Shown: one piece after another, positions 33,095-42,516 of the stretch
Layout of the letters: each line of letters starts with the position of its first letter
How positions within the stretch are numbered: position 1 is the stretch's first letter
Assembly: GCA_905209085.1 (NCBI GenBank)
Contig: CAJLRM010000001.1
Coordinates: 248,001 to 312,000 of the forward strand
Reading direction: 5' to 3'
Source of the DNA: an uncultured Eubacteriales bacterium
Lineage (GTDB): Bacteria > Bacillota > Clostridia > Christensenellales > Borkfalkiaceae
DNA length: 64,000 bases
Program-made: the position numbers and the translations under genes
The notes under the pieces: model-generated
Told to the model about the DNA's origin: nothing
The model's input: only the letters and a program-made list of their open reading frames with translations
Databases searched by the model: none

Positions 33095-34075
33095 TCAGAA
33101 GTTGATCGTTTCCGTGACCGTATAGACGATTCTCACGCGAAAGCCGCCGTCCGTTTGCTCGCAGGTCTTTTCCGCAATTTCCCCGTCTATGGCGAGATAC
33201 CCTTCGGCGAGCGCCCGTTCTTCGGAATCCGCGGCGACGATTTCGTCGTAAACGCAGGAGAGGGTAACGCGCGCGATGGCCGTGACGGGGGTCCTTTCCC
33301 CGCTTTCGGAAAGCAGATACGCCCCCACGAGCGTTTCGCCCGCCTCCACCTCGTCCCCGGCGTTTTTGAGGGGCGTACCGCGAAGAACGGCGGATTGGAC
33401 GATGGTGCCCGAATGTTTCGCAAGCATATCCCCTTCCTCGGGGGAAGGCTCCGAAAAGGCGGAAAGGCGCACATCCACTTTCACGGTCATGCCCGATTTT
33501 TCCACCGAACAATAGCTGACGTCTTTGAGGGAGAGAATCTTGGCGGCCACCTCTTCTTCCCTGTCCTTGGGATAGAGAGAAAACGTCCTGATGCCGTTCT
33601 CTTCGAGCGCGACGAGAACTTCCCTGCGATAGGTTTCCGCGCCCGTCACCTCGATCTTGAAAACGAAATTGTTTGCCGCGAGCGTCGCGGCGACGAACAG
33701 CGCGCCCCCGAGAAAGACGCCGATGCGCCTTTTGCACCAATCGAGCACGGCAAGCAGTCCCTCGGCGCCCGCTTTTTTGGAAGTATACGGAGTGTATGCG
33801 GAAATAGGCTCACGCTTTTTGGATGCGTTTGAATGTTCCTTAGGAATCTCCGCTGCCGGACCGCTTTGCGCCGCGCTTACATCTTCCTCAGACATATTAT
33901 AACATACATTTGGACAAATTGCAAAAACTTTTTCGGTATCTTTTTTCTTTACACTTAAAAGTATTTGGTTTTTTTTGAGTTTTTTTGCATGATAGACGCA
34001 GATTCCCTCTCTTTGCAGCTTGGAGAGAGCGCGTTCGGGCATAATTCCCTCGATGATTATTTTTTCAAGAAGCAC
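33095..34075 (-). CDS. yqfD: Sporulation protein YqfD
   Basis: A 326-residue YqfD family protein. The N-terminal domain includes LSKLQREGICVYHAKK; one TM helix (about 114-132, RIGVFLGGALFVAATLA) follows, then the extracytoplasmic domain with FKIEVTGAE, YCSVEKSG, GTIVQSAVLRGTPL and GDEVEAGETLVGAYL, the conserved YqfD run. YqfC and YqfD are needed at the engulfment stage of sporulation and are sigma-E controlled in Bacillus. The start is GTG with AAGGAGGG ahead. It is shorter than B. subtilis YqfD (about 400). Confidence 0.9.
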   Translation of the reverse strand: MLLEKIIIEGIMPERALSKLQREGICVYHAKKLKKNQILLSVKKKDTEKVFAICPNVCYNMSEEDVSAAQSGPAAEIPKEHSNASKKREPISAYTPYTSKKAGAEGLLAVLDWCKRRIGVFLGGALFVAATLAANNFVFKIEVTGAETYRREVLVALEENGIRTFSLYPKDREEEVAAKILSLKDVSYCSVEKSGMTVKVDVRLSAFSEPSPEEGDMLAKHSGTIVQSAVLRGTPLKNAGDEVEAGETLVGAYLLSESGERTPVTAIARVTLSCVYDEIVAADSEERALAEGYLAIDGEIAEKTCEQTDGGFRVRIVYTVTETINF

Positions 34076-34131
34076 GTTTTTCGTGTCCCTCCTTTCCGCC
34101 TTTTTTGGTTACGGGGAAGAAAAAGCCAGTC

Positions 34132-34401
34132 TTACGCGCCGTCGAGCCGCACGGAAACGATCTGCCCCGAGAGTTCGAGATCGCCGTCGCAGTATTTTTC
34201 GATGACAAAGCCGCTTCCTTCGATTTCCAGAACCGCGTGACGGAAACATACGACGATGCGGCAGGGAGAAAACTCGCTCACCGTCTTTACGCCCTGAAAA
34301 TAACCGCCGCGACCGGGCAGGACGGTATATCTCGTCCCCGCAAACAGCTCCCCCGCCTCGCCGCCGTCGAATTTTTTTAAAATTTCGTTATATAACCGCA
34401 T
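34132..34401 (-). CDS. yqfC: Sporulation protein YqfC
   Basis: The ATG at 34399-34401 gives 89 residues. The recognisable core is RIVVCFRHAVLEIEGSGFVIEKY then LELSGQIVSVRLDG, matching the short YqfC family, whose members always precede yqfD. It lies 56 nt before yqfD, as in other spore-forming Bacillota. A longer frame upstream has no start with a ribosome site and reads as low-complexity sequence. Confidence 0.85.
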   Translation of the reverse strand: MRLYNEILKKFDGGEAGELFAGTRYTVLPGRGGYFQGVKTVSEFSPCRIVVCFRHAVLEIEGSGFVIEKYCDGDLELSGQIVSVRLDGA

Positions 34402-35019
34402 ACTCCGCGCGCCCTTCTTTAAAAATCGATTCCTTCTATTGTATGCCGAAGCGCCGCAAGATATGAAAAAGCCCGCGGCAAACGGGTAAAAGCGCTCATG
34501 CAAACTTATGAAAAACAAAAGAGCCACCTTTTCGGACAGCGTCCCGCCAAAGCGCGGGATGTTTTCGGGAACGGCAGCAGAAATCTCAGAGAAAAAGCGA
34601 AAAAAATTTGCAGGCGGACCACTCTTTTCAAAAAACGGGACTCCTTTTTTCTCGCATTTCTGAAAGTATGCGGAAACCGCGCGGGAGAATAGAGGCGAGA
34701 AAGCTTTTCCGCGCCGTCGCCCCCTATCGCGCGCAGCGTACAGCGAAAACAGCGGCGCGCGAAACTTATTCTTTTTTCCCTTCGCCCCGCCTTGCAAGGA
34801 CAGGCAGAAAAAATTAATAAGCGAAAGACAAATTCGTTTATGGAGCGCGCGGGAAAAATATAACGCGGAAGCATCGAGGCGCCGTCGCCGACATTTTAGA
34901 AACTCATTAAGCCGCGCGAGATACACAAGGAAAAAAGAGGCGTCCGCGGGCGCGGGGAAACGCGCAACGTTTTATTTTGTTACGCCTCGCCAAAGGGACG
35001 AAAAAAGAGCGCGCAGGCT
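34402..35019. other. Spacer without a supportable gene
   Basis: About 620 nt between the ClC gene's 3' end and yqfC. Only low-complexity frames are open. The yqfC promoter should lie here, but I cannot pick out a convincing one. Confidence 0.4.
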
Positions 35020-36633
35020 TTAATTGCCCGTGATATGCTGTAAATCCTCGCGCGTTTTCTCGGGCGAATCGGTACGGCAGACGACCGTGAGCGTATCTCC
35101 CGCCCTTAGTTCCGTATCCCCGTCGGGGAGGATCTTTTCCGTGCCTCGCCCGATTTCCGTCACCACGGCGCCCGAAGGCCAGAGCACGTCGCGGACGGCG
35201 CGCCCGTCCGCAATGCAGCGAGGCTGCACCGCGACGGAGAATATTTCCCGCCGCGCCCGTTCTTTCACGCCCGTTTCTTCCTCGAACAAATCGAGCATTT
35301 TTTCATAAATGCTCTCGGTGCGCGAAACGTCGCCGATGATATACCCCACCGAAACGCCGATGACGACGGGAAGCAGGGGCGCGAAGCTCCAAGTCAGCTC
35401 GCAGACCATGACGATGCCCGTAATGGGCGCTTTGACAATCGTCGTAAAAAACGCCGCCATACAGATCATCACCATCAAATCGGCGTGCGCGGCGTCCATG
35501 CCGAGAGAAAGCCAGGCGCGATTCAACAGCGCGCCGATGCACGCGCCTATCGCCAGCATGGGAATAAACGCTCCGCACGGAACTCCCGCGCCCATGTTCA
35601 CGCCCGTAATCAAAAATTTAAGCGCGCAGACGAGGAGGAGCGTCCAGACGAGCGGCAGACCGAATACGCTTTCCGTGGTTTCCTCCGCCGTGCCTCCGAA
35701 AGTGCCCAGCGACTCGATGAGTCCGTGCCCGCCGCCCATCACGTTGACGGTCGCCAGGGAAAGCGCCCCGCCCAAAAGCACCGCGATGAGAATGCGAACA
35801 AACTCTCCGGACCAGGGCTTCGGCGGGCGGATTTTTTTGAAGCTTCCGCGCAGGAAAAACACGAGCTTATAAAAGAGAACGCCGAGCGCGCCGCACACGG
35901 CGGAAGAAAGAAAAACAAAGCCGTATACGGAAACGGGCATCGGGGAAAAGCGATAGGACTCGAAGGCGTTTGCGGACGGGACTCCCGCCGCGGCACAGAT
36001 CGCCGTACGCGCGAGAAGTCCCGCGATGACGGAGGAAAACGCGCAGATAAACACCTCGGGCGTAAAGCGCTTGTGCGCTTCCTCGAAGGCGAACGCCATT
36101 CCCGTCAACGGCGCGTTGAACGCCACGGCAAGCCCCGTACACGCCCCGCCCGTCACCTGATAGCGCCGGACCATCTCGCTGCGCCGAAACACGCAAGCGA
36201 CGCCGTCCCCGCAGGCTCCGCCGATCTCGATGCTGGGTCCTTCGCTGCCTGCCGAAAGACCCAGAAAAATACTCAGAAGACTGGCGGCAAACATAGTGAC
36301 GGCGTCGCGATACCAGCGAAAACGGACGACGCCCCGCGTCGCGCCCTCCGTCTGCGGTATGCCGCTGCCCTTGATCATCGGCACCAGCCGCACCGCTACG
36401 CTCAACAAAAACGCGCCGAGCGCCAGCACGACAAACAACAGCGGGATAAACGCGGGATGCCCCCTTAAAAAAGCGTAAACGCCCTTTGACGACTCCTCGC
36501 CGTAAGAGGCGCAAAAATGATAAAGCGTCACCACGCTCCCCGCAAAAATTCCCGTTACGCCGCCCACAGCCACCAGCTGCACGGCATTGCGATAAACGCT
36601 CCCTCTCTTCCTCTCCGCGCTTTTTTCCTTCAT
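35020..36633 (-). CDS. ClC-family chloride channel/antiporter with RCK_C domain
   Basis: A 537-residue ClC protein from the ATG at 36631-36633. The three anion-pathway motifs are present: GSGIPQ, GSEGPSIEIGG (keeping the gating glutamate) and GAGVPCGAFIPML. About a dozen membrane helices span residues 20-440. The C-terminal 75 residues (from about REIFSVAVQ) form a TrkA-C/RCK_C-type ligand-binding domain, seen in ClC proteins regulated by small nucleotides; in Bacillota these domains can bind c-di-AMP, which would fit the pgpH gene nearby, though that is inference. It is most likely a chloride or fluoride/proton antiporter for pH or osmotic balance. Monocistronic. Confidence 0.92.
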   Translation of the reverse strand: MKEKSAERKRGSVYRNAVQLVAVGGVTGIFAGSVVTLYHFCASYGEESSKGVYAFLRGHPAFIPLLFVVLALGAFLLSVAVRLVPMIKGSGIPQTEGATRGVVRFRWYRDAVTMFAASLLSIFLGLSAGSEGPSIEIGGACGDGVACVFRRSEMVRRYQVTGGACTGLAVAFNAPLTGMAFAFEEAHKRFTPEVFICAFSSVIAGLLARTAICAAAGVPSANAFESYRFSPMPVSVYGFVFLSSAVCGALGVLFYKLVFFLRGSFKKIRPPKPWSGEFVRILIAVLLGGALSLATVNVMGGGHGLIESLGTFGGTAEETTESVFGLPLVWTLLLVCALKFLITGVNMGAGVPCGAFIPMLAIGACIGALLNRAWLSLGMDAAHADLMVMICMAAFFTTIVKAPITGIVMVCELTWSFAPLLPVVIGVSVGYIIGDVSRTESIYEKMLDLFEEETGVKERARREIFSVAVQPRCIADGRAVRDVLWPSGAVVTEIGRGTEKILPDGDTELRAGDTLTVVCRTDSPEKTREDLQHITGN

Positions 36634-37005
36634 ATTTTTCGTCCGGTTTCCTTGTTTGTGGTTTAGGCAAGATCTTTCATAAGCCGCCCGTTTGAAGCGG
36701 GAATCGGGAAGAAAACGGCGGGGACGGACGTCGGCGTTTTCACGTCCTGAAAAACGCCGTTCTCGCCCTGCAAACTCAAAATTTTTCGATTCCCGCGGCG
36801 CGTATTTCGGCGCTCCGTCCCCATGCCCGACGCAAAATTTTCCGCTTTGCGCCATGGCGATTTTTTTTCTGCGCCGCTGGTCCTCTCGCATGGACGACAG
36901 AATGCCGGCGTCCCGACTTTGCCGCCTAAAAAGCTCCGGCTCCCGTCTTTCCCTTTCGGGCGTTGTGTCCGCGCTCCAAAGGGATTTTTTTTGCAGGGCG
37001 GTAAA
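36634..37005. other. Spacer without a supportable gene
   Basis: About 370 nt between the ABC exporter operon's 3' end and the ClC gene; no clear terminator or promoter. Confidence 0.35.
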
Positions 37006-38787
37006 TCAACTGAATTGACTGTTGTAAAGTTTGTAGTAAAACCCTCGTTTTTCCAAAAGTTCCCCGTGGGTGCCCTGCTCCACGATCTGTCCCGCGTTCA
37101 TCACGAGAATGGTATCCGCGGTGCGGATGGTGGAAAGGCGGTGCGCTACGACGAAGGAAGTCCTGCCCTCCGTCAGCTTATTGAACGCGTCGCTGATTTT
37201 CATTTCCGTTCTCGTGTCGATGGAAGAAGTCGCCTCGTCGAGAATGAGCATGGGCGGCAGACAGAGCATGATCCGCGCAATGCACAAAAGCTGTTTTTGT
37301 CCCTGCGAAAGGCTCCCGCCCTCCTCGGAGAGCACGGTGTCGTAGCCTTCCGAAAGGCGGCGGATGAATCCGTCCGCGTGAGAAGCTTTCGCCGCCGCGT
37401 ACATTTCCTCGTCCGTAGCCGACGGCCTTCCCATCTTTATATTATCCCGCACCGTACCGCTTTTTAACCAGGTTTCCTGCAACACCATGCCGTAATTGGA
37501 GCGGAGGGATCGACGGGTGATCTCCCGCACGTCCTCCCCTTCCACCTTGACGGCGCCGCCCGTCACGTCGTAAAATCGCATCAACAGGTTGATGAGGGTG
37601 GTCTTGCCGCAGCCCGTCGGTCCCACGATAGCCACTTTTTCGCCCGGCTTCACTTTCAGAGAAAAGTCCTCGATGAGCTTTTGTCCCGGGACGTAAGAAA
37701 AGCACGCGCTTTCGAGGGACACGTTCCCCTCCGCCCTGCCCAGCACGCGATTGCCCGCGTCGGACGGCTGTTCCGCTTCGTCCAAAAGCTCGAAAATCCG
37801 CGCGGCGCACGCCAGAGCGTTTTGAAGCTCGGTGACGACGCCGGAAATTTCGTTGAAGGGTTTGGTGTATTGATTGGCATAGGAAAGAAAGGTGGTGAGA
37901 TTTCCCACCGAAAAGCCCCTGCCCGAAACGATATAGAGGGCGCCGATGAGCGCCACCAGCGCGTACACGATGTTGTTGACGAAGCGCGTGGTGGGATTGG
38001 GGAGAGAGGAATAGAAACTGGCGTCGAGAGAATATTTTTCCAGTCGCTTGTTGATTTCGTCGAATTTCTCCTCGTTCGCCTTCTCATGGGAAAACGCCTG
38101 CACCGTTTTCAGATTGGAAATGATCTCTTCTGTAAACGCGGTCTGTTCGCCGCGCGTTTCCGACTGCTTTTTGAAAAAAGTATAGGTGTGGGAGGAGATA
38201 TATTTCGCGATGAACAGGGACAGGGGCGTGACGAACACCACCACCAGCGCGATCTGCCAGCTGAGCGCCAGCATGAAGGCGAGGGTGCCGAGAATGGTCA
38301 TGATGCCCGTAAAAAACTGCGTAAAGCCCATCAAAAGCCCGTCGGCGAATTGGTCGGCGTCCGCGATGATGCGGCTCACCGTATCGCCGTGGGAATGGGA
38401 ATCGAGATATTTGAGGGGGAGCCGCGAGATCTTGGCAAAAGCGTCCGCGCGAATGTCCTTTACCACCTCGAAGGTGATCTTGTTGTTGAATACGCTCATC
38501 AGCCACTGCGCGACGGCGGTGACCGCCACCGAAGCGCCGATTTTGAAAAAGATGACTTTCAGGGCGGAAAAATCCACCTGCCCTTTATCCACAATACAGT
38601 CTATGGCGTCCCCGACGAGAATGGGCACGTACAGCGTGAATCCCACCGTGACGATCGCCAAAACCAAAGTCAGCGAAAGGGAAAAGGGATATTTTCCGAC
38701 GTAGCGCAGCACCTGTTTCAGCGTGCCCTTGCGCACTTTCGCCTTCGCCTTAGGCGGCTTTTTTTCGCGTTTTTTCTCGCTGTTCAT
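37006..38787 (-). CDS. ABC exporter subunit with the canonical ATPase site (heterodimer partner 2)
   Basis: A 593-residue half transporter: six TM helices (about 30-330), then a nucleotide-binding domain with Walker A GPTGCGKTT, signature LSQGQKQ, Walker B MLILDEATSS and switch VAHRLST. Its catalytic Glu and His are intact, while its signature has Gln for the second Gly. Its partner gene has a degenerate Walker B and switch, the usual arrangement of heterodimeric multidrug exporters such as BmrCD and TM287/288. The start overlaps the partner's stop as ATGA. The substrate could be a drug, lipid or peptide; it cannot be read from sequence. Confidence 0.94.
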   Translation of the reverse strand: MNSEKKREKKPPKAKAKVRKGTLKQVLRYVGKYPFSLSLTLVLAIVTVGFTLYVPILVGDAIDCIVDKGQVDFSALKVIFFKIGASVAVTAVAQWLMSVFNNKITFEVVKDIRADAFAKISRLPLKYLDSHSHGDTVSRIIADADQFADGLLMGFTQFFTGIMTILGTLAFMLALSWQIALVVVFVTPLSLFIAKYISSHTYTFFKKQSETRGEQTAFTEEIISNLKTVQAFSHEKANEEKFDEINKRLEKYSLDASFYSSLPNPTTRFVNNIVYALVALIGALYIVSGRGFSVGNLTTFLSYANQYTKPFNEISGVVTELQNALACAARIFELLDEAEQPSDAGNRVLGRAEGNVSLESACFSYVPGQKLIEDFSLKVKPGEKVAIVGPTGCGKTTLINLLMRFYDVTGGAVKVEGEDVREITRRSLRSNYGMVLQETWLKSGTVRDNIKMGRPSATDEEMYAAAKASHADGFIRRLSEGYDTVLSEEGGSLSQGQKQLLCIARIMLCLPPMLILDEATSSIDTRTEMKISDAFNKLTEGRTSFVVAHRLSTIRTADTILVMNAGQIVEQGTHGELLEKRGFYYKLYNSQFS

Positions 38788-40637
38788 GCCCGCGCCTCCT
38801 TTTCCTCGTCCTCCGCTTTGTACTGCGAATCGTAAATTTCCTTATACACGGAACAGGTTTTCAACAGCTCCTCGTGCGTACCGATGCCCACCGCTCTGCC
38901 CTCGTCGAGAACGACGATCTTATCCGCGCCGTTCATGGCGGAGGTGCGCTGTGAAACGACGAACACCGTCGGGGAATAATCCAGCGTTTTCAAAGCGCGC
39001 CGCAGCGCGGCGTCCGTGGCGTAATCGAGGGCGGAAGCGGAATCGTCGAGAATGAGGATCTCGGGGCGCCGGACGAGCGCGCGGGCAATGGTCAGCCGTT
39101 GTTTCTGACCTCCCGAAAAGTTTTTGCCTCCCTGTTCCACGGGCGCGTCCAGCCCGCCCTTGTCCGCGATCACTTTCTCCGCCTGCGCGGTTTTCGCCGC
39201 CTCCATCAGTTCCTCGTCCGTCGCGTCCGCCTTGCCCCATTTGAGATTTTCGCGGATGGTCCCCTTGAACAGCACGGCGCGCTGCGGAACGACGCCGATC
39301 TTATCGCGAAGCGCTTTGGGATCATAGGCGCGCACGTCCCTGCCCGCCACTTTGACGCTCCCTTCCGTCACGTCGTAAAAATGCGGAACGAGATTGACGA
39401 GCGTCGTCTTTCCCGATCCCGTGCCGCCGATGACGCCCACCGTTTCCCCGCGCCGCAAGGAAAAATCTATATCCGTAAGCGAATTTGCCCCGCCCCCTTT
39501 ATAGCGCATACTCACGCGGTCGAATACGACGAACGCGGCGTCCGCTTCGGCGCCGCTTTGGGTTTTAAGGGAATCGCAGTCCCCCACGGCTGCGGCGACG
39601 GAAGTTTTCTCCTCTTCGTTTGCGCCGTCCGAGGTTCCCTTTTCCCCGCCCGAAAACAGTTCCAATGAACTTTTCATATCCAGCACGCTCTCGATACGGC
39701 TGCCGCAGGCCGCCGATTTGGTGACGGTGACGATGAGATTGGCAAGCTTGATGAGTTCCACGAGGATCTGCGTCATCAGGTTGTAAAGGGCCAGAACTTT
39801 TCCCTGCGACAGATGCCCGAGATTGACGCGGACGCCGCCCACGTAAATGAGCGCGATGATGGCGGCGTTGAGGATGACGTAGGTGAGCGGGTTCATCAGC
39901 GCGCTGATGCCGCCGACGAACTTTTGACTTTTCGTTAGATCCCCGTTGCGCTCGGAAAACTGCGCCCTTTCGTCCTCCTCTTTGCAGAATGCGCGCAGTA
40001 CCCTCGCGCCGGTCAGATTTTCGCGCGTGGAAAGCAGCACTTTGTCCAGCTTTGCCTGCGATTTTTTATAGAGGGGCATACAGAAGAGCATAACGGCGAA
40101 TACCGCCGCGCTGAGAATGGGAATCGCCACCGCGAACACCGCCGCCGAGGGCGGGTCGATGAAAAACGCCATGATCATGGCGCCGAATACGATGAAGGGA
40201 GAACGCAAAAACAACCTAAGCGCCATATTGATGCCCGATTGCAGCTGATTGACGTCCCCCGTCATGCGGGTGAGCATAGAGGAAGTGCCCAGAGTGTCCA
40301 TATCCGAATAGCTGAGCGATTGCAGCTTGACGAACAGCGCCTTTCTCACCTCCGTGGAAACGCCCGTCGCCGCCTTCGCCGCAAAATACTGCGCCGTCAC
40401 CGCGCAGAGAAGCCCCACCAGCCCGAAGACGCCCAAAACGATGCACATACGCACGATATACGCCTTGTTCGCGTCGGGATAAGTTTTGTCCGCCGCCTGC
40501 ATTCCCAATCCCTTGTCGACGATGAGAGAAACGATAAGGGGCACGATGAGTTCGAAGGTGGCTTCGAGCAATTTGAAGAGCGGGCCTAAAATGCTCTGTA
40601 CTTTATACGGTTTGAAATAGGGTAAAATTTTTTTCAT
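38784..40637 (-). CDS. ABC exporter subunit with a degenerate ATPase site (heterodimer partner 1)
   Basis: A 617-residue half transporter with six TM helices (about 15-310), then a nucleotide-binding domain with Walker A GGTGSGKTT and signature FSGGQKQ. In Walker B the catalytic Glu is Asp (LILDDSAS) and the switch His is Gln (VSQRTS), so this subunit carries the non-hydrolysing site and pairs with the next gene. An acidic 50-residue insertion (about 330-385) precedes the ATPase domain. The ATG has no Shine-Dalgarno within normal distance and lies at the end of a leader with two strong hairpins, pointing to translational control. Confidence 0.94.
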   Translation of the reverse strand: MKKILPYFKPYKVQSILGPLFKLLEATFELIVPLIVSLIVDKGLGMQAADKTYPDANKAYIVRMCIVLGVFGLVGLLCAVTAQYFAAKAATGVSTEVRKALFVKLQSLSYSDMDTLGTSSMLTRMTGDVNQLQSGINMALRLFLRSPFIVFGAMIMAFFIDPPSAAVFAVAIPILSAAVFAVMLFCMPLYKKSQAKLDKVLLSTRENLTGARVLRAFCKEEDERAQFSERNGDLTKSQKFVGGISALMNPLTYVILNAAIIALIYVGGVRVNLGHLSQGKVLALYNLMTQILVELIKLANLIVTVTKSAACGSRIESVLDMKSSLELFSGGEKGTSDGANEEEKTSVAAAVGDCDSLKTQSGAEADAAFVVFDRVSMRYKGGGANSLTDIDFSLRRGETVGVIGGTGSGKTTLVNLVPHFYDVTEGSVKVAGRDVRAYDPKALRDKIGVVPQRAVLFKGTIRENLKWGKADATDEELMEAAKTAQAEKVIADKGGLDAPVEQGGKNFSGGQKQRLTIARALVRRPEILILDDSASALDYATDAALRRALKTLDYSPTVFVVSQRTSAMNGADKIVVLDEGRAVGIGTHEELLKTCSVYKEIYDSQYKAEDEEKEARA

Positions 40638-40671
40638 AGGCTTTTTATTATATGTCCTTCGCCTTATTTAT

Positions 40672-40755
40672 GCGCGGAGAACGCTCCGCGTTTCAAGAGG
40701 CGTACACTGCCGCCGCAGGAATTTTTCTCTCCGTCGGCGCTTTTGTACGCCGTCG
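40672..40755 (-). promoter_or_regulatory. Structured leader of the ABC exporter operon
   Basis: Two inverted repeats lie between the promoter and ATG. One has arms GGCGTACA and TGTACGCC (about 40695-40755) with an inner CGCCG/CGGCG pairing; the other has a perfect CGCGGAG-AACG-CTCCGCG stem (about 40673-40690). No T tract follows either, so attenuation would be translational or need a factor. Confidence 0.55.
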
Positions 40756-40794
40756 ATGATTACTTCTATATATTCCTTTTGTATACCGTTGATT

Positions 40795-40824
40795 ATTATA
40801 CCACGCGCAAAGGGAAAAAATCAA
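40795..40824 (-). promoter_or_regulatory. Promoter of the ABC exporter operon
   Basis: TTGATT (40819-40824), 18 nt, TATAAT (40795-40800) on the minus strand, giving a leader of about 150 nt. Confidence 0.75.
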
Positions 40825-41396
40825 CGATTTACGGTGTGCAAAACTCGCGGCAATCGACGCTGTTTCTTTTCCTCGGAAACTCTTTTTTACACTCGCTAAA
40901 ATCTTTTCGGCGCCTGCTGTCTTTGTATTTCCTCGGCGGAGAATCTTTCCTTCTGCATTCCGCAAAAATCTCTCCGCCTAAGCCGCGATCTTTTTTTCGG
41001 CGACAAAGTCTATCGCGCGCTTCCTCTCCGCAAAAAATTTTTTTGCATAGAACAGCTCTTTCGGCGCCTCCCATATTCCCCCTGTCTTATCGTAAAAGTC
41101 TTTTGAGCCGACGAACTCTTTTCAAGGAGCCTTGTGCCCCGCGGCTTTTCCGAGAGAATTTTTCGCGCCCGATAAAAGCATTTCTGCGCCCGCCGCGCTC
41201 CCTTTTCTCCGCGGACAAACTCTGGCTGCCGCTTCATTATCCGATAGATGTTTCCCCGCTTTCTCCGCGGGAAAACATCTCTTTTACCCCTCGAAACGCT
41301 CTCTGCCCGCCTCTTTCGGCTTCGCAGCGTTGCTTTTTCGGTTAAATTTCCTGCCCGAAACTCCCTTTTCTCCGCAAAACGCCGTTTTCCCTAGCG
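40825..41396. other. Polypurine (minus-strand) spacer
   Basis: About 570 nt, strongly C/T-rich on the plus strand. Open frames on both strands are low-complexity (Phe/Leu/Ser or Arg/Lys) with no family resemblance. Confidence 0.4.
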
Positions 41397-41876
41397 CTAA
41401 ACCTCTGCCTGCCAGCCTTTCCCGACATCCGTCCAGCCCGAGGGCGAAGCGAATTTTTCAAGCTCCGCCACGGAAAGGCGCACCGTACTGTTGACGCTGC
41501 CGCCCGCGGTGTATACGACGTCGAAACGCCTAAGAGAAATATCCAGATAGACGGATACGCCTTCGCGTATCGCAAACGGACAGACGGCGCCCGCCGCGTG
41601 CCCGACGCGCTCCTCCAATTGATCGGCGGGCAGCATCACCGCTTTCTCGTGAAAAAAAGCCTTGAATTTGGCGTTATCCGTTTTCGCATCTCCCGCCATC
41701 ACGACGAGGACGGGCGCTCCGTTCACCAAAAAAGACATGGTCTTCGCGATTTGTCTTGGAAGACAGCCGATTGCCTCAGCGGCGTGTTCCACCGTGTCGC
41801 CGATCTGCCGCCGAACTTCCACCCGTTCTTCAAGCCCCGCCTGCCGGAAATACTCCTTCACCTTTTCATAAGACAT
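41397..41876 (-). CDS. YbaK/EbsC-type aminoacyl-tRNA deacylase
   Basis: A 159-residue protein of the YbaK/ProX editing family, which hydrolyses mischarged aminoacyl-tRNA (Cys- or Ala-tRNAPro) in trans. Conserved features are the catalytic-pocket Lys in RQIAKTMSFLV, GDAKTDNAKFKA, GHAAGAVCPFAI and VYTAGGSVNSTVRL near the end. GGGAGG lies ahead of the ATG, and a promoter at 41953-41981 makes it monocistronic. Confidence 0.92.
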   Translation of the reverse strand: MSYEKVKEYFRQAGLEERVEVRRQIGDTVEHAAEAIGCLPRQIAKTMSFLVNGAPVLVVMAGDAKTDNAKFKAFFHEKAVMLPADQLEERVGHAAGAVCPFAIREGVSVYLDISLRRFDVVYTAGGSVNSTVRLSVAELEKFASPSGWTDVGKGWQAEV

Positions 41877-41952
41877 TTTTTCCTCCCGTAAAGCGTAAAC
41901 TCCGTTCCCTTACGCAAAAAACGTTTTTTCCGAAATCCACAAATGATATATC

Positions 41953-41981
41953 ATTATACATCATCCGCACGAATATGTAAA
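41953..41981 (-). promoter_or_regulatory. Promoter of the YbaK-type gene
   Basis: TTTACA (41976-41981), 17 nt, TATAAT (41953-41958) on the minus strand. Confidence 0.75.
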
Positions 41982-42189
41982 ACAAATTACGACCCGTTTT
42001 TCCATCGAAAAACGGGATTTGAACGCCCGACGCTTTCCATTGCCCTTTTTTTGCGGCTCTCCGGGAAACAAAAAATTTTACGCCTTTTTCCCGCCGCTAT
42101 TTTCAGAGCCGACCTTCCGCTTCCGCCCTTTGCGATTTTGCCGAACGACTATTTTCCCGCATCCCGATATTCCCTGTCCGCAAAGTCCC

Positions 42190-42436
42190 GTTAAGGAATA
42201 ACTATCCCCGCGTAAAACGCGGGGTATTTCCTATGCGGGCGAAGCCCTATGCTGCCGGTCGATCCTGACAAGGGTAGTGAGGTCTGCCATTTGCATTATG
42301 CCTTGAACGGGCTATCCGAATCATCTATCCGTAACTGTTCCCTGAGTTTATCTTCTTTCAACGAGGAGTTTTGTTTTTCAAGAATTCTATGTTCCACATT
42401 TTTTAAACCCCGCGTTAGACGCGGGGTTCACTTTAC
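42190..42436. mobile_element. IS200/IS605-derived non-autonomous element (PATE-like)
   Basis: About 240 nt bounded by near-identical hairpins with the same 8-bp arms CCCCGCGT/ACGCGGGG: 42208-42226 (loop AAA) and 42408-42426 (loop TAG), each in an A/T-rich flank. Subterminal hairpins like these are the ends recognised by Y1 (TnpA) transposases. No intact tnpA or tnpB is inside, only a 33-codon minus-strand open tail (about 42295-42395) ending in DDSDSPFKA and a stop. It would need a transposase from elsewhere. Confidence 0.6.
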
Positions 42437-42439
42437 AAG

Positions 42440-42473
42440 AAAAAGAGATCCGCTTTTTACAGGATCTCTTTTT
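42440..42473 (-). terminator. Bidirectional terminator after the ispE operon
   Basis: Perfect 11-bp stem AAAAAGAGATC / GATCTCTTTTT with a 12-nt loop; both sides end in T tracts. It lies about 45 nt past the stop of the gene at 42517. Confidence 0.85.
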
Positions 42474-42516
42474 CGGTAGAGAGCGATTTCGTTATTTTCA
42501 TCTCCGATAGGCAAAA

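Noticed and set aside
41130..41390. Plus-strand Pro/Phe/Ser-rich open frames in the polypurine spacer
   Set aside because: Composition artefact of a C/T-rich strand; no conserved motif.
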